A DNA stretch of 64,000 nt, from positions 3,286,001 to 3,350,000 of the forward strand of contig NZ_VZPV01000001.1 of the NCBI RefSeq assembly GCF_008801405.1. Direction: 5' to 3'. The position numbers and the translations under genes are program-made. The notes beneath the pieces are model-generated. The model was given only the letters and a program-made list of their open reading frames with translations. It ran no database searches and had not been told where the DNA came from. Below, one piece after another: positions 1 to 7,785 of the stretch. Positions within the stretch are counted from its first letter, which is position 1. Every line of letters begins with the position of its first letter. Source of the stretch: Ralstonia insidiosa. Its GTDB lineage: Bacteria > Pseudomonadota > Gammaproteobacteria > Burkholderiales > Burkholderiaceae.

Positions 1-354
1 AGAAATTTCGCAAAAAACTACGAACAAAATGCGCGTTTTTGCGCGCGTTTTGTCCCAGAACCAGTTGGAAAGTGCGCGGCGAGCGGCAAAACGCAGTCGA
101 GACACCAAGAAACCCCTGAATCTGCCGTCGTTCGCAGCTTCTGCGCCACCGTCGCCGACTACCCCAAGAAGCGCTCCCCTGGCGGGTTTCCCGGCACCCA
201 CTGCAGTAACGCAAACCACGTCATCTAAAATAGACTTAAGTCTGTTCTTATTTTCTTGCAGATTAACCACCGGGAAATCCCCCAAAAGGGGAAAAACCTA
301 GCGTTTGCCCGGCGGTATAACCGCCCCCGATCGGGGGGAGTTAATGCAGCGGCA
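1..354. other. Left-end region of the prophage, no gene
   Basis: No convincing gene is seen here. The stretch holds a site GCGCGCGTTTTG at 41-52 that is the inverted counterpart of the right-end subsites, a 12-bp perfect palindrome AGACTTAAGTCT (232-243), and two adjacent palindromes, GGCGGT-ATA-ACCGCC (311-325) and CCCCCGATCGGGGG (324-337), just past the repressor stop codon. The last two could act as a terminator or as binding sites. The region is more AT-rich than the phage genes. In Mu the left end carries transposase sites and the repressor gene reads towards it, which is the arrangement here. Confidence 0.5.
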
Positions 355-801
355 TCACTCCCCGCTAATCACCCTGAGCATATCGGCGGCGTCTGCTTGG
401 TCGGCACCACGGGCGAGGTAGTCGTACAGTACAGCAACCACCGCGTACCGGCGCTGAGCGTCCAGCCGCAAGCCACGCTCGCGCTGCCATTCCTCCAAAG
501 CCTCCTCAGCGAGCTGCAACAGCTTGGGGTCAACCTTTGATGTACCAGCCACGACGGTGCCGACAACCTTGGCGGGCTGCCTAGGCGCCTCGGTAACGTC
601 CGCCACCCCAGCCCCGCCGCTACGCGGCAGGTAACGGGCTGGTATCTCGTACATGCGGCGCGTGCCACCTATGCCTTTGCGCTCCTCGAATTGCCAGCCC
701 TCAGAGGCGGCACGCTCGATGACCTTGCCCTTCGTCGTGGGCAAGCCTTCCAGGCGCATCTTGGCTATTTCGGCTGCCGAGTAGAGCTTTTCGGGCGGCA
801 C
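355..801 (-). CDS. Phage repressor with Mu-type HTH domain (c-like)
   Basis: This leftward gene sits where Mu has its c repressor. Its N-terminus (about residues 5-60) has the same pattern as the N-terminus of the transposase at 2552: YSA-E-A--R----PT-KGK-I--A--E-W-F----G-GGTRR-Y. That is the Mu-type winged-helix DNA-binding domain. Shared recognition by repressor and transposase of the same operator sites is known in Mu, so repression and transposition probably compete here too. The C-terminal half (about 75-148) is predicted helical and could oligomerise. A GTG start at 801 is chosen because AGGGG lies 7 nt upstream; a TTG at 849 would add 16 poorly matching residues. It would be transcribed away from the early operon. 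Confidence 0.8.
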   Translation of the reverse strand: MPPEKLYSAAEIAKMRLEGLPTTKGKVIERAASEGWQFEERKGIGGTRRMYEIPARYLPRSGGAGVADVTEAPRQPAKVVGTVVAGTSKVDPKLLQLAEEALEEWQRERGLRLDAQRRYAVVAVLYDYLARGADQADAADMLRVISGE

Positions 802-919
802 ACTCAATCCCCTAAAAGTATTCCCGTCAAGGCACACTTCATGCGCCAAGGGGCAGATGCTTTCGCATCAATAAAATCAATGGGTTACATGGATTACGCG
901 CTAAGGGCGCGAATCATCC

Positions 920-966
920 AAGTGTTCCCATGCGGAATAGTCTTGACGGAACTCTTCGGAACACTT
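920..966. promoter_or_regulatory. Candidate operator: AAGTGTTCC inverted repeat
   Basis: AAGTGTTCC at 920-928 is repeated inverted as GGAACACTT at 958-966. CGGAA words occur at 933, 947 and 957 between the arms. The repeat brackets the likely early promoter in the repressor-ner intergenic space, where Mu has its operators. Binding by the repressor or Ner is inferred. Confidence 0.5.
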
Positions 967-971
967 AATCT
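943..971 (+). promoter_or_regulatory. Candidate early promoter (Pe) for the ner-A-B operon
   Basis: TTGACG (943-948), a 17-bp spacer and TAATCT (966-971) make a good sigma-70 promoter pointing to ner at 1046. It overlaps the AAGTGTTCC/GGAACACTT arms, so a protein bound there would block RNA polymerase. Confidence 0.6.
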
Positions 972-1045
972 TCGCTAAACCAGACCTTCGGGACTACGCC
1001 CCGACCAAAAAACCGGCGAATGCCGGTGGATGCGAAGAGACCGCC

Positions 1046-1342
1046 ATGAGCAAAAAACAAGCCGCCGGATGGCACCGCGAAGACATCAAGGCCGCCATCC
1101 GCAAGAAGGGCAGCACGATGAACGACCTGGCGCGGGAGAACGGTTTGCCGCCTTCGACCGTCCGCAATGCTCTGACCCGCCCCGCCTACTCCGGTGAACT
1201 GGCCATCATGCATTTTCTGAACGTTCCGGGCCATGAACTATGGCCCGAACGCTGGACGCCGGAAGGCCGGCGCATCCGCCCTCGCTACGCCCAGAAGTAT
1301 AGCGGGACGGCGCACTTCGACACGGTTAAAGCCGCTGCCTAG
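1046..1342 (+). CDS. ner: Ner-like transcriptional regulator
   Basis: A 98-residue protein with a helix-turn-helix of the Ner/Nlp/SfsB type in its first 75 residues (GWHREDIKAAIRKKG, then NDLARENGLPPSTVRNAL). The sequence around ELWPERWTPEGRRI is typical of this family. In Mu, Ner is the first early gene; it represses both the early and the repressor promoters to steer lytic growth. It is the first gene after the candidate early promoter and is divergent from the repressor, as in Mu. The length is slightly above the usual 75-90 residues because of a C-terminal tail. Confidence 0.88.
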   Translation: MSKKQAAGWHREDIKAAIRKKGSTMNDLARENGLPPSTVRNALTRPAYSGELAIMHFLNVPGHELWPERWTPEGRRIRPRYAQKYSGTAHFDTVKAAA

Positions 1343-1375
1343 TACTTCGATCCACTTTTAGCACCGGGGGAACAC

Positions 1376-1567
1376 ATGTTCGACGTCCAAGACCTGGCTA
1401 AGCGCATTAGCGACCGCGCCGACGCTGATCTGCCCAAGTGGCAGCAGCAGATGCCCGAAGACATTCGCGCCAACATGAAGGTCGGCTATCTCACGCACAT
1501 GCTGGCCGAGCTGTTGAGCGGCGGCATGTCGATCGAGGAAGCCCGTAACCGGATCGACGGGGTTTAA
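1376..1567 (+). CDS. Small early phage protein, function unknown
   Basis: A 63-residue acidic protein starting at an ATG with a strong GGGGGAA ribosome site. It is mostly helical (FDVQDLAKRISDRAD..., then MLAELLSGGMSIEEARNRIDG). No family is recognised. It lies in the early operon between ner and the next gene, from which it is separated by 2 nt, so it is surely co-transcribed. Small genes at this place in Mu-like phages are often non-essential regulators or host-takeover factors, but nothing in the sequence tells which. Confidence 0.7.
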   Translation: MFDVQDLAKRISDRADADLPKWQQQMPEDIRANMKVGYLTHMLAELLSGGMSIEEARNRIDGV

Positions 1568-1569
1568 CC

Positions 1570-2088
1570 ATGAACAAGCGCCGTCAATCCAGCCGCGCCG
1601 CGCACAGCGCCGGCCAGCTCGCTCTTAACTTCGACGTCTTCGCCGTCGAGACGCCCGCCGGCGTGGTTGCCGTCAAAGGCGAGAACGCTCTGGACGCAGG
1701 CATCCGCCAGGCGCTCGTCTCCGCGCTGGATGCCGCCTTCGGCAAGGGCCTGTCCCGCGAACGTGTTGCAGATGGCATGGCCGACATCCTCTGCCGCCCG
1801 GTCACCAAGGCGCACCTGGACCTGTGGGTTGCCCCGAGCCAGGCCGACCGCCGCATTCCTGTGGACGCCTTCATGGCGGTGATGATGGTCTGCCAGGACT
1901 TCACGCCGCTGGACTGGCTTGCTGCGCAGTTCGCACGCAAGGTGCTCACCGCCGAGGAAGTCCTGTGCGCCGAGTTCGGCGCCATGGAGGTGTTGCGGCG
2001 CCATCTGACTGCGAAGTCCAAGGCCATCGAAGGCCAGATGGACGAGAAGCTGTTCGGTCAGATCGCCGAACGGATCAAGCGGGGTTAA
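1570..2088 (+). CDS. Early phage protein, function unknown
   Basis: A 172-residue protein with no signal or membrane segment. After a basic N-terminus (NKRRQSSRAAHS) comes a mainly helical body with GKGLSRERVADGMADILCRPVTKAHLDLWVAPS, in which a helix pair resembles a DNA-binding fold. The C-terminus (LTAKSKAIEGQMDEKLFGQIAERIKRG) is a charged helix. It is tightly linked to the upstream small gene (2 nt) and ends just before an oppositely oriented gene. No family is assigned with confidence; proteins of similar size are found ahead of the transposase in B3-like phages. Confidence 0.75.
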   Translation: MNKRRQSSRAAHSAGQLALNFDVFAVETPAGVVAVKGENALDAGIRQALVSALDAAFGKGLSRERVADGMADILCRPVTKAHLDLWVAPSQADRRIPVDAFMAVMMVCQDFTPLDWLAAQFARKVLTAEEVLCAEFGAMEVLRRHLTAKSKAIEGQMDEKLFGQIAERIKRG

Positions 2089-2095
2089 GTCGTGC

Positions 2096-2533
2096 TCAAT
2101 CCGAATCAAAAGGCGACGGCGCCCAACGAAGAAAGGCCTCTGGCCAGTACGGAATGCGCGTGCGCCAAAGCTCTAGGTATATCGACCCAGCACTGGATGT
2201 GGTGTCACGATAGGAGCCGCCTGCTTGCAGATAGGGTTCGCTCCGGACAAGCACATCAAGCAGCGCCTGCCCCATGCGGCAATGCGTTGCGGCGGCAAGC
2301 ACAAAAAGTGAGCGCTCAAACGGGCTGCTCCACTTCCTCCGCTTGCGTACAGACGGTGTTGCGGCAGCGAACTGCGCAATCGCCAACTCATTCTGCTCGG
2401 TCCACGCCAGCAACGCATCGAATCCTAGGCGCCCTAACTCGTCTGCGAGTTCGACTACGTCTTCTTCGCTTAGAAGCGCTTCAAGTTCTTCCGCGAGCGT
2501 TCTGCTGGCTGACGCGTAGTTGCCTAGTCCCAT
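2096..2533 (-). CDS. Antisense cargo-like gene, function unknown
   Basis: A 145-residue reading frame runs leftward between two rightward early genes. The protein is plausible: an acidic helical N-terminus (RTLAEELEALLSEEDVVELADELGRLG), a middle with SPFERSLFVLAAATHCRMGQALLDVL, and an aromatic C-terminus. The DNA here looks lower in GC than the flanking early genes. No family is recognised. A gene facing against the early operon and inserted between otherwise adjacent early genes is typical of phage morons, which are expressed from the prophage. The ribosome site is weak. The rightward frame over the same DNA gives an unnatural Cys/Arg-rich protein, which favours the leftward gene. Confidence 0.55.
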   Translation of the reverse strand: MGLGNYASASRTLAEELEALLSEEDVVELADELGRLGFDALLAWTEQNELAIAQFAAATPSVRKRRKWSSPFERSLFVLAAATHCRMGQALLDVLVRSEPYLQAGGSYRDTTSSAGSIYLELWRTRIPYWPEAFLRWAPSPFDSD

Positions 2534-2551
2534 TGCTGGCTCGGTTCAAAA

Positions 2552-4699
2552 ATGGACGGCAAATTTAACATGGCCTCCACTGTCGTCGTGAAAGCCAGCT
2601 ACAGCGCGAGCGAACTTGCTGAGTTGCGTCTTCCTGTCCTACCGACGTCCAAAGGGAAGCTGATTGCAAAGGCTGCCCGCGAATCTTGGCCGTTTGTCGA
2701 AACGACCGGCGTAGGCGGTACCCGCCGCGAGTACACACCGCCTGCCGAGGTGATGGACTCGATCCGCGCGAAGGCAGCCCAGCAGTTGGTGGCCGTCGCC
2801 GCCCCGACCGCTGCGGCCCGCGAACTCACGCCGCACCAGCGCCGCGACGAAACCCGCGCACAGACGCTGAAGGCCGATGCACGAAAGGGAGTACTGGCAG
2901 CACTTAACGCCCTGATGGAGCGCTCGCACTACACCCGCAAGCGCGCCGCCACGGTCCTGCTCGACATGGCACGCATCGGCACCGCCAGCGAGCAGCTGGT
3001 CGCCATGCTCAAGCTCGCCCGCGACGAACGCGGGCGCAGCAGCGCGGACGGTCTGCCTTCGGTTCGTAGCATTCTGCGGTTCGTTGAATATGAGCGCTGC
3101 GGCAACCTGGTGCCCAAGCTCCCCGAGCGGGACATGTCCGTGCCGGCATGGGCGCCGTTCTTCCTGGGCCACTTCCAGCGGCCGGAGAAGCCTTCGGTGG
3201 CACACGCCTACGAACTGTTCCTCAAGGAATGGACGCAGGTGCCACGCGTGGAGGTACCAAGCGTGCACCAGGTGCGCCGCTTCCTGGCCAAGATCGGCAA
3301 CGTGAGCCGCGAAGCCGGCCGCATGGGTGCGCGCGAGCTGAAGACGATTAAGCCGTTCATCCGGCGCGGGTTCGAGAGCCTGCTGCCGGGCGACATCTAC
3401 AGCGCCGACGGCCACACCTTCGACGCTGAAGTCCAGCACCCGCTGCACGGTCGCCCCTTCCGCCCGGAAATCACGACCGTGGTCGACATTGCCACCCGCA
3501 AGGTGGTGGGCTGGTCGGTCGGCCTGGCCGAGAGCGCGCTTGCAGTGCTCGATGCCCTGCGGATGGCATGCATCGAGCGCGGTATCTGCGCGATCTTCTA
3601 TGTCGACAACGGCTCCGGCTACGTCAACTCGATGATGACCGACGAAGCCACCGGCCTGATGGGTCGGCTGGGCATGGAGATGGTCAACAGCCTGCCCTAC
3701 AACTCGCAAGCGCGCGGCGTCATTGAGAAGCTGCACCAGACCATTTGGGTTAAGGCTGCACGCGAAGTGGAAGGCTACATCGGCCACGACATGGACCGCG
3801 AGGCAAAGCTGGCCACCTTCAAGCTGTCCCGCAAGGCAATCGCCACGCGCGGCGAGGTGGTGGCCATGCCTCTGATGGCCTGGCAGCAGTTCGTGACCTT
3901 CGCGCAGCAGAAGGTGGACGAGTACAACGACCGCCCGCACCGCTCGCTGCCCAAGATCGTTGACCCGGCATCCGGCCGCCGCCGCCACATGACGCCGAAC
4001 GAGCAATGGCAAGCCTTTGAAGACAAGGGCTTCGAGCCGGCTCGCGTGCACGACGACGACGCGCTGCCGCTGTTCCGCCCGCAAGTGCTGCGCACCGTGC
4101 GCCGCGCCGAGCTGGAGGTGTTCGGCAATCGCTACTTCAACCGCGACCTGGAGGAGTTCCACGGCGAGCAGCTTGCCGTGGGCTACGACATCCACGACCC
4201 CAGCACGGTGTGGGTGTACGACGACACCGGCCGCTTCATCTGCACCGCCGAGCTGGACGCCAACAAGCGGGACTACATGCCGATGTCGGTCATCGAGCGT
4301 GCGCGCGAAAAGCGCGCCGAGGGCCGCGAGAAGCGTCTGCAGGCAAAGCTCACCGAAGTACGCGAGGAACTGCACGGCGCCCCTGCGTTGGAGTTGAACC
4401 CCAGCGACACCATCGTCATCCCCGGCTTCATGAACATTCGCCGCGACCAGCTCGAAGAGCGCGCGAAGGCGGCACTGGACGTGGAAACCATCGACGTTAA
4501 GGCGCCGGTGGCCACACCGATGAGCACGGCCCATGCGCCGGTCTGGTCAGTGCCAACGACAACAGAAGCCCGCTACGCCGAATGGCAGCGGCTGATCAAC
4601 CTGAAAGAGGAGGAAATCGACAGCGAGAAGGCAAGGAAATGGCGGCACACCTACCAGGAGACCGCCGAGTTCCGGACATGGCAGCGAAAGACCGCTTGA
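2552..4699 (+). CDS. A: DDE transposase, MuA-like
   Basis: A 715-residue transposase that cuts and joins the phage ends to target DNA during integration and replicative transposition. The N-terminus (about 14-70) is a Mu-type winged-helix domain that matches the repressor. The RNase H-fold core carries the catalytic triad D286 (in SADGH), D352 (in FYVDNGSGY) and E392 (in GVIEKLHQTIW). After it come the beta-barrel domain (about 480-560: REELE-type NRYFN..., AVGYDIHDPSTVWVYDDTGRFICTA) and a basic coiled C-terminus that in MuA contacts MuB and ClpX. The length is close to MuA (663). ATG codons at 2552 and 2570 are both possible starts. It is followed by the B ATPase 67 nt downstream. Confidence 0.97.
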   Translation: MDGKFNMASTVVVKASYSASELAELRLPVLPTSKGKLIAKAARESWPFVETTGVGGTRREYTPPAEVMDSIRAKAAQQLVAVAAPTAAARELTPHQRRDETRAQTLKADARKGVLAALNALMERSHYTRKRAATVLLDMARIGTASEQLVAMLKLARDERGRSSADGLPSVRSILRFVEYERCGNLVPKLPERDMSVPAWAPFFLGHFQRPEKPSVAHAYELFLKEWTQVPRVEVPSVHQVRRFLAKIGNVSREAGRMGARELKTIKPFIRRGFESLLPGDIYSADGHTFDAEVQHPLHGRPFRPEITTVVDIATRKVVGWSVGLAESALAVLDALRMACIERGICAIFYVDNGSGYVNSMMTDEATGLMGRLGMEMVNSLPYNSQARGVIEKLHQTIWVKAAREVEGYIGHDMDREAKLATFKLSRKAIATRGEVVAMPLMAWQQFVTFAQQKVDEYNDRPHRSLPKIVDPASGRRRHMTPNEQWQAFEDKGFEPARVHDDDALPLFRPQVLRTVRRAELEVFGNRYFNRDLEEFHGEQLAVGYDIHDPSTVWVYDDTGRFICTAELDANKRDYMPMSVIERAREKRAEGREKRLQAKLTEVREELHGAPALELNPSDTIVIPGFMNIRRDQLEERAKAALDVETIDVKAPVATPMSTAHAPVWSVPTTTEARYAEWQRLINLKEEEIDSEKARKWRHTYQETAEFRTWQRKTA

Positions 4700-4766
4700 A
4701 GACACCCGCTTAACCAACGCGCTGCTGTAGCAGCAGCAACGCATTAGCAACAGGAGAGCCTGAATC

Positions 4767-5537
4767 ATGACCCAACGCCCCGCGACCGTCAATCTGGTCG
4801 CCCCCATCACCAACCTGCACCTGGTTGCCGTCACGCTGGAGAAGCTGCTCGCACGCGTCAATGGCCTGCCTGGCATCGGCGTGATGTTTGGCCCGCCCGG
4901 CACGGGCAAGACAGTGGCCTGCAACACCGTCGCCACCGAAATGCGCGGCTACTACGTGCAGGTGCGCAGCGCCTGGAATCGCAAGACGCTGCTGGCCAAG
5001 ATCCTGGCCGAAATGAGCATCGAGCCCGAGAAGACCATCCCGGCGATGCTCGACCAGGTGGCCGACCAACTGCGCGGCAGCCGCCGTCCGCTGATCATCG
5101 ATGAGTTCAACAACTGTCTGCGCAACGGCTCGATGATCGAGCTGGTACGCGACATCTACGAAGCCAGCCACGGCACGCTGCTGCTCGTGGGTGATCAGCG
5201 CATCCCGGCCAAGCTCCGGAGCTGGGAAGCGTTCGATAGCCGCGTCATGGCCCGCATCGAAGCGGCCCCGGTTTCGCTCGATGACGCGCGCAAGCTCGTG
5301 CCGATCTACTGCCACGGCGGCGTCACCATCGCCGACGATCTGCTCGAACACGTGGTCGCCAAGGCCGCCGGCTCAGTGCGCCGCGTTTGCGTGAACCTCG
5401 CTCGCATTCACGAGGAAGCCATGATGCTGGCCGAGTCGGAAATGACGCTGGCGTTGTGGGGCGACCGCGAGCTGTACCAGCCTGCAGCAACGGGCAGCAA
5501 GCGCCAGAAGGCGGAGGGGGACGCCCATGTCGCGTAA
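4767..5537 (+). CDS. B: AAA+ ATPase, MuB-like transposition target selector
   Basis: A 256-residue ATPase that forms filaments on target DNA, delivers it to the transposase and gives target immunity. Walker A is GPPGTGKT (residues 42-49) and Walker B is LIIDEFN (D112, E113). A sensor-type segment LLLVGDQRIP follows at about 145, and an arginine-rich lid region (GSVRRVCVNLARIHEEA) at about 210-225. It is shorter than Mu B (312) and seems to lack the long N-terminal helix-turn-helix of that protein, as in other B3-like phages. It overlaps the next gene by 11 nt, showing translational coupling. Confidence 0.93.
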   Translation: MTQRPATVNLVAPITNLHLVAVTLEKLLARVNGLPGIGVMFGPPGTGKTVACNTVATEMRGYYVQVRSAWNRKTLLAKILAEMSIEPEKTIPAMLDQVADQLRGSRRPLIIDEFNNCLRNGSMIELVRDIYEASHGTLLLVGDQRIPAKLRSWEAFDSRVMARIEAAPVSLDDARKLVPIYCHGGVTIADDLLEHVVAKAAGSVRRVCVNLARIHEEAMMLAESEMTLALWGDRELYQPAATGSKRQKAEGDAHVA

Positions 5538-6168
5538 GCCCGCCCACCTCGAAATGAAAGGCGGCAAGTCTCCGCGCCAGCGCGTTTGGGAAGCCATGCG
5601 CCGCCACCGCGAGTGCTTTACGCAACGCGACCTTGCCGAGGTCGTGGGTGGCCTGGAAGGCGTCATCGAAGACTACGTCAGGAACCTGCTCAAGGCTGGA
5701 TTCATCGAGGTTATCCCGGACGAGAGGGCCGGCCGCATTGCGGTGCGCAAGTCCTACCGTCTCGTCCGGGATAACGGCGTTGAGGCCCCCCGCGTCCGTA
5801 GGACCGGGGAGATCGTGACCAAAGGCCGAGGTAACGAAGCCATGTGGGGAACGATGCGCCGCATGTTCAGCAAGCCGGGCAACGACTTCAACTATCGGGA
5901 GCTGGCGGGCATGTGCAGCACGGCCTCGCACCCGGTACTGGTGCAGACCGCGAAGAACTATGTGCTGTACCTGGCTGCGGCTGGCTACCTGCAAGAAACG
6001 AAGCCTGCCGTACGTGGCAGTTGCCCTGTGCCGGCTCGGTACTTCCTCAAGCTCGACACCGGCCCGCGTGCCCCGATGATCCAGCGCGCGTGCCAGGTCT
6101 TCGATCCCAACCCCAAATACAACCGGGTGATGTGGACCGAGCAAAAGGGGATGGACGATGAGCAATGA
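5527..6168 (+). CDS. Tandem winged-helix early protein
   Basis: A 213-residue protein whose two halves are alike. RVWEAMRRHRECFTQRDLAEVV...DYVRNLLKAGFIEVI...YRLVRDNG (about 18-85) aligns with AMWGTMRRMF...FNYRELAGMC...NYVLYLAAAGYLQET...YFLKLDTG (about 103-180). Each half has the helix-helix-helix-wing order of a winged-helix domain, so this is probably a DNA-binding protein with duplicated domains. It starts inside the B gene and overlaps the next gene by 11 nt. The role is inferred to be early regulation or replication; no named family is assigned. Confidence 0.8.
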   Translation: MSRKPAHLEMKGGKSPRQRVWEAMRRHRECFTQRDLAEVVGGLEGVIEDYVRNLLKAGFIEVIPDERAGRIAVRKSYRLVRDNGVEAPRVRRTGEIVTKGRGNEAMWGTMRRMFSKPGNDFNYRELAGMCSTASHPVLVQTAKNYVLYLAAAGYLQETKPAVRGSCPVPARYFLKLDTGPRAPMIQRACQVFDPNPKYNRVMWTEQKGMDDEQ

Positions 6169-6667
6169 CGTTAAGCCACTGCCGGCATACATGGTCGAAA
6201 GCTGGTTCATCGGCCTGCAGCGCGAGGTCAAGGCCAGCACGACCGCCAAGGTTGCAGAGCGCATGGGTGTCTCGCGGCCGACGCTCTCGATCCTGCTGAA
6301 CGGACTCGGCGAGTACGGCAAGGGCACCGCCAGCACCGCCCGGATCGAGATGCGCTATCGCCAGGCATTCGAGCGCATCACGTGCACGTATGACGGCAAG
6401 CAGGTCGATATCGAGCACTGCCGCGAGAAGGCCCTGGGCAAGGCGCCGAATCACAACCCAATGAAGATGCACCACTGGCAAGCGTGCCAGGGCTGCCAGT
6501 ACAAGCCGAAGCCGAAAGCACCGCCGCCAGTCGTCGTCAAGCGTGCGCCGAGCAAATCAGGCAAGCAGCCCGACATGCCGATGGCCGCATTGGACACCAA
6601 GACCCTGCCGCTGCCCGAAGTGGGCGGCCCCCAAGTCGACTTAACCGTTAAGGAGCCCTCGCAATGA
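6158..6667 (+). CDS. Cro/XRE-like HTH protein
   Basis: A 169-residue protein with a lambda-repressor-type helix-turn-helix at about 28-55 (TTAKVAERMGVSRPTLSILLNGLGEYGKG). A short cysteine-bearing middle (HCREKALGK..., HHWQACQGCQYKPKPK) may hold a metal. The C-terminal third is a Pro/Lys-rich linker without predicted fold. It overlaps both neighbours (11 nt and 4 nt). A palindrome made of two GTTAA words, CTTAACCGTTAAG, lies in its last codons at 6640-6652. Confidence 0.8.
   Translation: MSNDVKPLPAYMVESWFIGLQREVKASTTAKVAERMGVSRPTLSILLNGLGEYGKGTASTARIEMRYRQAFERITCTYDGKQVDIEHCREKALGKAPNHNPMKMHHWQACQGCQYKPKPKAPPPVVVKRAPSKSGKQPDMPMAALDTKTLPLPEVGGPQVDLTVKEPSQ
6640..6652. promoter_or_regulatory. 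CTTAAC-C-GTTAAG palindrome
   Basis: Two inverted copies of the phage-enriched word GTTAA meet with a 1-bp centre, just ahead of the gene starting at 6664. It lies inside coding sequence, so the palindrome may be selected on top of the code. A protein-binding role is inferred. Confidence 0.35.
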
Positions 6668-7026
6668 AGCGCAATCAACGAACAGTGCCCCGGGCACTCC
6701 ACGGCAGCCTGGTCGTCACCAAAGGCCCGCAATTCGACAACCTGGTCACGGCTGAGCTGCGCACCGGCCTGGCCCGCATTCGCAGCGAGGTTGCCGCTGC
6801 TGCCAAACGCCTGGCAGCGGAATGGAAGCTGATGCGGGAGCGCATGGCCATCCAACGCAAGCTGCGCCGCCAGACGAAAGAGCTGACGCGTGGAAACCGC
6901 GAGGTCGACTGGATGCGCGAAGAGCTGATGAAGGCCGAGCGCAATCAATCCGCCCTGGAGCTGTTGTACCGCCAGAACGAAGAGAAGCTGCTGGCGCGCC
7001 TCGCACAACTGGACCGGGGGCTGTGA
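6664..7026 (+). CDS. Basic coiled-coil early protein
   Basis: A 120-residue protein rich in Arg, Lys, Glu and Leu. From about residue 30 on it is a continuous amphipathic helix (LARIRSEVAAAAKRLAAEWKLMRERMAIQRKLRRQ..., ending EEKLLARLAQLDRG), so it is predicted to be a coiled-coil dimer. No enzyme motif is seen. It begins 4 nt inside the preceding gene and its stop overlaps the next start (TGATG), so it belongs to one translationally coupled early operon. Function unknown. Confidence 0.75.
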   Translation: MKRNQRTVPRALHGSLVVTKGPQFDNLVTAELRTGLARIRSEVAAAAKRLAAEWKLMRERMAIQRKLRRQTKELTRGNREVDWMREELMKAERNQSALELLYRQNEEKLLARLAQLDRGL

Positions 7027-7178
7027 TGCGCAAGCGCATGACTATCCGCCAGTTTCTCCACACCCGCCTGGGCTTCGTCGTTTGGACGCTCGTGGTGGCT
7101 CTCCTGGCCTTCAACGCAGGTCAGATCTCAAACCAAGCGCAAGGCCATGTGTACAGCCAACCGCGCCCGACCGTCTGA
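7026..7178 (+). CDS. Small single-pass membrane protein
   Basis: A 50-residue protein starting MRKRMTIRQFLHTRLG at an ATG that overlaps the upstream stop codon. One hydrophobic segment (FVVWTLVVALLAFNAG, about 17-32) follows a positively charged N-terminus, and the tail is polar. This is a typical small inner-membrane protein. The rest of the open frame upstream is only a shadow of the preceding gene. Small membrane proteins of the early region in Mu-like phages can modulate the host envelope or exclude other phages, but there is no direct evidence for that here. Confidence 0.65.
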   Translation: MRKRMTIRQFLHTRLGFVVWTLVVALLAFNAGQISNQAQGHVYSQPRPTV

Positions 7179-7188
7179 AGGAGGGTTG

Positions 7189-7785
7189 ATGCCACTTCCC
7201 TCATTTACTTGCCCGGTTTGCAGAAACCCGCTGTCTGTTGACGTGGTGTTCGCCCACGAAGGCGTGCGTGACGCGATCCTGCAACTGGTCAACGCCCACA
7301 CGGACGGCGCCAAGCTGCTGCGTCCGCTGCTCGGCTACGTCGGCATGTTCGCGCCGGTCAAGACCGAAATGCGGTACGAGCGCGTTGCTTCGGTCCTGGC
7401 CGAGGTCGTTGCATCGATCAAGGCCGGCACGGTCCGCGACGTGCACGGCGTCACGCACCCGGCACCGCTCGACTACTGGCGCCAGGCGTTCGAGGAAATG
7501 GCCGCACGGCGTGACGCCGGGTCGCTGAAGCTGCCGCTGAAGTCGCACGGATACCTGCACACCGTTGTCGTCGGGCTGGCCAGCAAGGCAGCCGCGACGG
7601 CCGAGCAAAGGGCCGAAGCGCAGCGGGCTGGACACGCCGGCATGGGCACGCAACCGGAGCGCATGCGGGCCGTCACCGTTGAAACACCCCAACGTTCGGC
7701 TCCACCGGCCGACGTTCGTCAAAACCTATTGCGCGCGGCAGGGAGCCGGCGCGCACAACCTAGTGGGGAAACTCATGCTGACTAA
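7189..7785 (+). CDS. Early phage protein with CPVC motif
   Basis: A 198-residue protein beginning MPLPSFTCPVCRNPLS. The ATG at 7189 is chosen because AAGGAGGG lies just upstream; an upstream in-frame ATG at 7147 has no such site and overlaps the preceding gene. One CPVC pair near the N-terminus hints at a zinc knuckle but no second Cys pair is seen. The centre (VRDAILQLVNAHTDGAKLLRPLLGYVGMFAP, SVLAEVVASIKAGTV) is helical, and the C-terminus is a low-complexity Ala/Arg/Pro tail. Related proteins of unknown role occur in other Mu-like prophages. Confidence 0.75.
   Translation: MPLPSFTCPVCRNPLSVDVVFAHEGVRDAILQLVNAHTDGAKLLRPLLGYVGMFAPVKTEMRYERVASVLAEVVASIKAGTVRDVHGVTHPAPLDYWRQAFEEMAARRDAGSLKLPLKSHGYLHTVVVGLASKAAATAEQRAEAQRAGHAGMGTQPERMRAVTVETPQRSAPPADVRQNLLRAAGSRRAQPSGETHAD

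Noticed and set aside
2639..4534. Long leftward open frame opposite the transposase
   Set aside because: It is an antisense shadow in GC-rich DNA: His/Ala/Val-rich composition, no ribosome site, and it is fully covered by the clearly identified transposase.
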